A DNA stretch of 6,295 nucleotides from an uncultured Saprospiraceae bacterium (GTDB lineage: Bacteria; Bacteroidota; Bacteroidia; Chitinophagales; Saprospiraceae), in NCBI GenBank assembly GCA_937921525.1, contig CAKZUM010000086.1, positions 1 through 6,295 on the forward strand, given 5' to 3'. The notes beneath the pieces are model-generated. The model had not been told where the DNA came from. It searched no databases and saw only the letters and a program-made list of their open reading frames with translations. Of the stretch, positions 1 to 3,587 are shown one piece after another (the stretch's first letter is position 1; each line of letters begins with the position of its first letter). The position numbers and the translations under genes are program-made.

Positions 1-123
1 ACTATACACTCTTGGCTGTTTCTTTTTCCCTTATTTTCCTCTTGAAATCGGTCATAGTATCAACAATACTCCCGCTTTCAAGAGAAAACTAAGAAAAAAA
101 TAAGCTACCCAAGAACGTACATT
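1..123 (-). repeat. Long imperfect inverted repeat; putative structured RNA on the minus strand
   Basis: Seen directly: the left arm (3-60) is nearly complementary to the right arm (66-121) around a 5-base loop, CAACA, at 61-65. The best blocks are 39-47 with 76-84 (CTCTTGAAA/TTTCAAGAG), 56-60 with 66-70 (AGTAT/ATACT), 49-51 with 72-74, 30-33 with 90-93, 23-27 with 96-100, and 10-15 with 109-114. Seven non-Watson-Crick positions are C/A oppositions on the + strand (38-85, 29-94, 28-95, 16-107, 9-115, 8-116, 4-120). These become G-U wobbles if the minus strand is the RNA. Only one (19-104) is a wobble on the + strand. The inference is a stem of roughly 50 pairs, selected as RNA and transcribed leftwards. 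Its 3' side runs off the window, so the whole element and its class are unknown. It could also be a decayed palindromic repeat. Bases 124-226 hold no gene or clear promoter. Confidence 0.6.
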
Positions 124-226
124 TATTATCTCCTCGTTACTAAGAGTCTAAGACAACTTCATCGACTTCCAACTAAGAAAAATTAGAATCGGAAATATCC
201 ATTCTTTAAGATAGAAAAAATTAACT

Positions 227-1342
227 ATGACATTTAGTTCTAAAATCTCTGCTCCAAGAGTATATAATAGTGTATTAGATACCATTGGTAATACACCTCT
301 GGTAAAGCTTAGACAAACAACTGGGGTAATAAAGGCAGAGGTTTATGGTAAAGTGGAAGCCTATAATCCTGGTCATTCTGCTAAAGACAGAGTGGCACTG
401 TATATGGTGGAAAAGGCAGAAAGAGAAGGCAAAATTAAACCAGGTGCAACGCTTATCGAAGCGACAAGTGGAAATACAGGTTTCAGTTTAGCCATGGTCT
501 CCTTATTGAAGGGGTACAAATGCGTACTAACTGTAACTAGTAAAATTTCTGACGAGAAACTACGCTTACTCCAATCTATGGGGGCAGAGGTAATCGTATG
601 TCCTAAAGATGCGAAACCTGAGGATCCTGATTCTTATTATTCCATGGCCAAACAGCTTGATGCAGAAATTCCTAATTCTTATTATTTGAATCAAAACTTT
701 GATTTGGCTAATAGAGAGGCCCATTACCACTCTACTGGTCCAGAAATTTGGCAACAGACAGAAGGTAAAATTACTCATTATGTATGCTGTGTGGGTACCG
801 GTGGAACTATATCTGGTACAGCGGAGTATTTAAAAGAACAGAATCCAGATGTACAAATTATAGGTGTAGATGCCTATGGTTCCGTATTAAAAAGGTATTG
901 GGAGACTAGAGAATTTGATAAGGAAGAAATATACCCTTATAAGGTAGAAGGTCTAGGAAAAACGATCATTCCTGGCTGTGTTAACTTTGATGTCATCGAT
1001 CAAATGATCAAAGTACATGATAGAGATAGTGCCAAGCGTGCAAGGTCGATTGCTTCTAAAGATGGCCTATTTGTAGGCTATTCGGCAGGTGCTGCTTTAC
1101 AAGCGGTTTATAAAATGAAAGATGAATTGACAGAGAATGACAAAGTAGTTGTTCTGTTCCCTGATCATGGAAGTCGATATTTAGGTAAGATATACAGTGA
1201 TGATTGGATGCAAGATATGGGCTTCATCAAAGAACCTAAAGACCCTTCTTATAATTCTATTCTGTATAGAAAATATAAACTGAGGTATAAGCGAATATAT
1301 AATAAGGTGAACTATTATATTTCTACTAAGATGGGGATTTAA
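227..1342 (+). CDS. PLP-dependent cystathionine beta-synthase / cysteine synthase family protein
   Basis: This 371-residue fold type II PLP enzyme probably acts in the cytoplasm in sulfur amino acid metabolism. It would either condense serine with homocysteine (cystathionine beta-synthase) or make cysteine from O-acetylserine and sulfide. Visible motifs are the Schiff-base lysine K53 in NPGHSAKDR (47-55), the substrate loop TSGNTG (80-85), the phosphate-binding GTGGT (190-194), and S286 in GYSAG, where the pyridine nitrogen contact is expected. DAYGS (215-219), VEGLG (240-244) and the PDHGSRY...SDDW segment (312-327) match the catalytic core of cystathionine beta-synthase better than CysK, going by remembered family sequences. 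No regulatory CBS-domain pair follows; residues 334-371 form a basic, Tyr-rich tail instead. ATG 227 is the only start that keeps the N-terminal helix before IGNTPL. It follows an A-rich leader with no Shine-Dalgarno, normal for Bacteroidota. The family call is very safe; the exact reaction is not settled by sequence. Confidence 0.95.
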   Translation: MTFSSKISAPRVYNSVLDTIGNTPLVKLRQTTGVIKAEVYGKVEAYNPGHSAKDRVALYMVEKAEREGKIKPGATLIEATSGNTGFSLAMVSLLKGYKCVLTVTSKISDEKLRLLQSMGAEVIVCPKDAKPEDPDSYYSMAKQLDAEIPNSYYLNQNFDLANREAHYHSTGPEIWQQTEGKITHYVCCVGTGGTISGTAEYLKEQNPDVQIIGVDAYGSVLKRYWETREFDKEEIYPYKVEGLGKTIIPGCVNFDVIDQMIKVHDRDSAKRARSIASKDGLFVGYSAGAALQAVYKMKDELTENDKVVVLFPDHGSRYLGKIYSDDWMQDMGFIKEPKDPSYNSILYRKYKLRYKRIYNKVNYYISTKMGI

Positions 1343-1362
1343 AAGTTCAAGTCCTTAAACCC

Positions 1363-1370
1363 TACATTTG
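1363..1370 (+). promoter_or_regulatory. Candidate Bacteroidota -7 box upstream of phoH
   Basis: TACATTTG matches the Bacteroidota primary sigma -7 consensus TAnnTTTG exactly. It lies in the 95-bp gap between the PLP enzyme and phoH. Initiation shortly downstream would give a leader of about 60 bases. No clear TTTG -33 box lies at the expected distance (the region near 1338-1345 reads TTTAAAAG), so this is half a promoter. phoH may also be reached by read-through from the gene before it. Confidence 0.35.
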
Positions 1371-1437
1371 GAACGTTAATTGCCAAATTATATGTTACAT
1401 AGCATTAAATCATTTTATTAAACTATAAAACGACATA

Positions 1438-2460
1438 TTGAGCGAAATCATTCTTACCATTGATGGTGTAGACTTAGTCGAATTGTACGGCGAGAAAAAT
1501 TCAAAACTAAATCTATTAAGAGACGCCTTTCCTGATATCACCATCACCTCTAGAGGCAATAATGTTAAAATTGCCGGCGAAAAAAAACTAACGCAAAAAG
1601 CAAAATCTAAACTTGAAATGATGGTTCGTATGCTCCGAGAACATAAGGAGTTGACGGCACATACAGTTGAAGATTTGCTAAATGGCGAAAATCCCTTCGA
1701 AACAAAATTAAGTCCAGGTCCTTCTAATTCTACTATCGTTCACGGCCGAAATGGTAAACCCATTAAAGCTAAGACAAGAAACCAACGTATATTGGTGGAG
1801 CAAGCGGAAATGAATGATCTAGTCTTCGCTATAGGTCCAGCTGGTACGGGTAAAACCTATACAGCGGTAGCTCTTGCTGTAAAAGCATTAAAGAATAAGA
1901 TTGTCAAGAAAATTATACTAACCAGACCAGCCGTTGAAGCTGGGGAAAATTTAGGTTTTTTACCTGGTGATTTGAAAGATAAAGTAGATCCCTACCTACG
2001 ACCACTTTATGATGCACTAGATGATCTATTGCCTGCTGAAAAGTTACAGCAATTCATAGCTACTAGAGTGATCGAGGTGGCTCCATTAGCATTTATGAGA
2101 GGTCGAACCTTGGACAATGCGTTCATTATTTTAGATGAGGCACAGAACTCTACATCTACTCAAATAAAGATGTTTCTAACTAGACTTGGCCCTACTGCAA
2201 AATGTATTATTACGGGAGATTTATCTCAAATTGACCTGCCGTACAGTCAAAAATCTGGCTTGCGTAGAGCCATTGAATTATTAGAGCATCTCGAAGGAAT
2301 CTCTGTTGTAACATTAACAGCAGATGACGTTGTGAGACATCGTTTGGTAAAAGAAATCATCAAAGCTTACCAACGATCAGATGATTACTTCAGAGAACAA
2401 AAGATGAAAGAAAAAGAGGAAAAGGAATTGATGAAAAAAGAGCATAGAGATAAGGAATAA
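1438..2460 (+). CDS. phoH: PhoH family ATPase (YbeZ-like)
   Basis: A 340-residue cytoplasmic P-loop ATPase of the long PhoH/YbeZ type. The family is linked to RNA metabolism and ribosome maturation, often with the endoribonuclease YbeY; its precise job is not settled. Residues 1-110 form the small N-terminal domain. The ATPase core follows, with Walker A GPAGTGKT (133-140), TRPAVEAGE (162-170), the GDLKDKVDPYLRP segment (177-189), Walker B FIILDEAQN (229-237) and GDLSQIDLP (260-268). Residues 315-340 are a highly charged Lys/Glu tail. The length is normal for the family. The start is TTG at 1438: no in-frame ATG occurs before codon 61, which would delete most of the N-terminal domain, and the sequence from SEIILTIDG on matches usual PhoH N-termini. 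prmA follows 73 bp later on the same strand; ybeY is not in the window. Function class is certain, and the TTG start is likely. Confidence 0.96.
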   Translation: MSEIILTIDGVDLVELYGEKNSKLNLLRDAFPDITITSRGNNVKIAGEKKLTQKAKSKLEMMVRMLREHKELTAHTVEDLLNGENPFETKLSPGPSNSTIVHGRNGKPIKAKTRNQRILVEQAEMNDLVFAIGPAGTGKTYTAVALAVKALKNKIVKKIILTRPAVEAGENLGFLPGDLKDKVDPYLRPLYDALDDLLPAEKLQQFIATRVIEVAPLAFMRGRTLDNAFIILDEAQNSTSTQIKMFLTRLGPTAKCIITGDLSQIDLPYSQKSGLRRAIELLEHLEGISVVTLTADDVVRHRLVKEIIKAYQRSDDYFREQKMKEKEEKELMKKEHRDKE

Positions 2461-2533
2461 AATTAGCGTTTGGACATAAATAAGCCTCTTTAAATTAAGT
2501 TCATTTGTAGCCAGACACTCAGTAAGCAAGGGC

Positions 2534-3346
2534 ATGAATTATTATAAAATAAGCATTACTGCTGAAATTGAAAAGCAAGATTTAATTATTGCACTATTGA
2601 GTCATAGTGGATTCGATGGCTTTGAGGAGGACGAGTATGGTATTAAAACGTATATCCAAGAAAAGGACTTTAATGCAAGTCAACTTAACGATCTCGCTCA
2701 AAAGATAGGTTTCAACTATAAGAAAAAACTCATCCCTAATCAAAATTGGAACGCCATATGGGAAGCTAATTTTCAACCTATACAAATTAATAATTTTTGT
2801 GCGATCCGAGCAGATTTTCACGCTCCCCTACCTGAGGTAAAACATGAAATTGTTATCAATCCAAAAATGGCATTTGGCACAGGACATCATGAAACTACGC
2901 ACATGATGATGGAAACAATGGAAGGTATCAATTTTCAAGGAAAAAAGGTTTTCGATTTTGGCTGCGGAACAGGCATCTTAGCTATTCTGGCCAATAAACT
3001 AGGATCAAATGATATTCTAGCTATTGATATAGACCCATTATCTTATGAAAATTCGCTAGAAAATATTGCTATCAATGAGTCGACTGGTATTATCACTAAA
3101 GTAGGAGAAATTAATCTAGTTAAAGAAATAGACTTTGATATTATCTTAGCTAACATTAATAGAACAGTTATTCTCGATACGCTTCCTACACTCTATGAAA
3201 AAAATATTTCTGGCGGCTATACGCTCTTATCTGGCATATTAAATACAGATGAACAATTAGTTAGAGAGCATATTGCGCAAACAGGATTTTCTATTGTAGA
3301 TACTAAGCGTAAAGGAGAATGGATTTGTATAAAGCTAGAAAAATAA
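2534..3346 (+). CDS. prmA: Ribosomal protein L11 methyltransferase PrmA
   Basis: A 270-residue class I SAM-dependent methyltransferase that methylates amino groups of ribosomal protein L11 in the cytoplasm. Residues 1-95 form the substrate-recognition domain, including the NWNAIWEANFQPI segment (71-83), the equivalent of the W-x-x-x-W-(K/E) block in PrmA. The linker carries the PrmA signature FGTGHHETT (114-122). The Rossmann domain follows, with SAM-binding motif I DFGCGTG (141-147), acidic motif II AIDIDP (163-168), and the catalytic-site motif LANINR (205-210), which stands in for the NPPY of other amino methyltransferases. The length is typical of Bacteroidota PrmA, slightly shorter than the enterobacterial protein. 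ATG 2534 has only a GGGC stretch immediately before it, too close to act as a ribosome binding site. The 73-bp gap from phoH has only a weak -7-like TTCATTTG (2500-2507), so co-transcription with phoH is plausible. The hairpin and C-rich tract downstream suggest this is the last gene of its transcript. Confidence 0.97.
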   Translation: MNYYKISITAEIEKQDLIIALLSHSGFDGFEEDEYGIKTYIQEKDFNASQLNDLAQKIGFNYKKKLIPNQNWNAIWEANFQPIQINNFCAIRADFHAPLPEVKHEIVINPKMAFGTGHHETTHMMMETMEGINFQGKKVFDFGCGTGILAILANKLGSNDILAIDIDPLSYENSLENIAINESTGIITKVGEINLVKEIDFDIILANINRTVILDTLPTLYEKNISGGYTLLSGILNTDEQLVREHIAQTGFSIVDTKRKGEWICIKLEK

Positions 3347-3352
3347 TTGATT

Positions 3353-3360
3353 TAAGTTTG
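3353..3360 (+). promoter_or_regulatory. Possible -7 box just after prmA
   Basis: TAAGTTTG fits TAnnTTTG exactly, six bases after the prmA stop. The nearest upstream TTTG (3324-3327, inside prmA) is 25 bp away, longer than usual for this promoter class. If used, it would give the large secreted-protein gene a leader of over 200 bases carrying both hairpins and the tandem repeat. That conflicts with reading the same stretch as a terminator. The motif is short enough to occur by chance in AT-rich DNA. Confidence 0.2.
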
Positions 3361-3367
3361 AAAGCGC

Positions 3368-3401
3368 ACGTTTAGCTAAACCTCAAAGGTTTAGTAAACG
3401 T
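3368..3401 (+). terminator. Hairpin with nested palindromes downstream of prmA
   Basis: Bases 3368-3383 pair with 3387-3401 to form about 15 base pairs, with a single bulged G (3375) and a 3-base CAA loop. Within the left arm, GTTTAGCTAAAC (3370-3381) is a perfect 12-base palindrome. The right arm holds the near-palindrome GTTTAGTAAAC (3389-3399). The hairpin lies 21 bases after the prmA stop, where a 3' stabilising structure or terminator is expected. No U-run follows, so it is not a standard intrinsic terminator. Two adjacent palindromes could instead be tandem operator half-structures, or the unit could be a dispersed intergenic repeat. Confidence 0.45.
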
Positions 3402-3420
3402 AGACGAATAGTCAGAACAG

Positions 3421-3475
3421 TCCGCCAAGCCACTCCGAATTAACCACTCAAACACAACTCCACCCACACCTTTTT
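3421..3475 (+). terminator. C-rich, G-poor tract ending in T5; possible Rho-dependent termination region
   Basis: Bases 3421-3470 contain 24 C and only 3 G, an extreme skew for this AT-rich window, and are followed by TTTTT (3471-3475). C-rich, G-poor, unstructured RNA is the known signature of Rho utilisation sites. Its position 75 bases after the prmA stop and behind a hairpin without a U-run suits Rho-dependent termination. This is inference from composition only. No open reading frame of note crosses the tract on either strand. Confidence 0.3.
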
Positions 3476-3515
3476 CGTTATAAGATAATACCTAATACAT
3501 TGTAACAAAATTGCT

Positions 3516-3543
3516 TCTGTTATAGTGTATCTGTTATAGTGTA
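3516..3543 (+). repeat. Perfect 2 x 14-bp tandem direct repeat upstream of the large secreted-protein gene
   Basis: TCTGTTATAGTGTA occurs at 3516-3529 and again, with no spacer or mismatch, at 3530-3543; neither flank extends it. It ends 44 bases before the start codon at 3588, within reach of the promoter. Each copy contains TATAGT, so the duplication may repeat a binding site or a -10/-7-like element. A recent slippage duplication is the neutral alternative. Confidence 0.75.
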
Positions 3544-3556
3544 CTTAACTTGTTCC

Positions 3557-3572
3557 GTCTTGCTTGCAAGAC
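3557..3572 (+). promoter_or_regulatory. Small hairpin in the leader just before the large secreted-protein gene
   Basis: GTCTTG (3557-3562) pairs with CAAGAC (3567-3572) around CTTG; the core CTTGCAAG (3563-3570) is also a perfect palindrome. It ends 15 bases before ATG 3588 and leaves a single-stranded AAAAATATCCAATTA at the initiation region. That A/T-rich stretch is the usual Bacteroidota substitute for a Shine-Dalgarno site. The hairpin may tune translation or be a dyad protein site. No U-run follows, so it is not a terminator. Confidence 0.4.
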
Positions 3573-3587
3573 AAAAATATCCAATTA

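Noticed and set aside
2..88. Short minus-strand open stretch at the left edge (ATG at 55-53, stop TAG at 4-2)
   Set aside because: Only about 28 codons lie between stops and 17 from the ATG. It coincides with the long inverted repeat, which explains the sequence better than a peptide does.
87..182. 12-base direct repeat AACTAAGAAAAA at 87-98 and 171-182
   Set aside because: It is mostly A-tract in AT-rich DNA and has no partner structure, so chance is a sufficient explanation.
566..778. Antisense open frame inside the PLP-enzyme gene
   Set aside because: It lies wholly within a well-supported gene, shows no domain, and its composition follows from the sense codons.
1580..1587. A8 run in phoH (and T8 at 3622-3629 in the signal-peptide region) as phase-variation tracts
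   Set aside because: Both frames are intact, the runs are short, and such runs are common in AT-rich coding DNA.
2500..2507. TTCATTTG as a -7 box for prmA
   Set aside because: It differs from TAnnTTTG at the key A, and the nearest TTTG (2469-2472) is 27 bp upstream, too far for a paired -33 box.
2594..2821. Antisense open frame inside prmA
   Set aside because: It is a shadow of a conserved gene, with no recognisable protein features.
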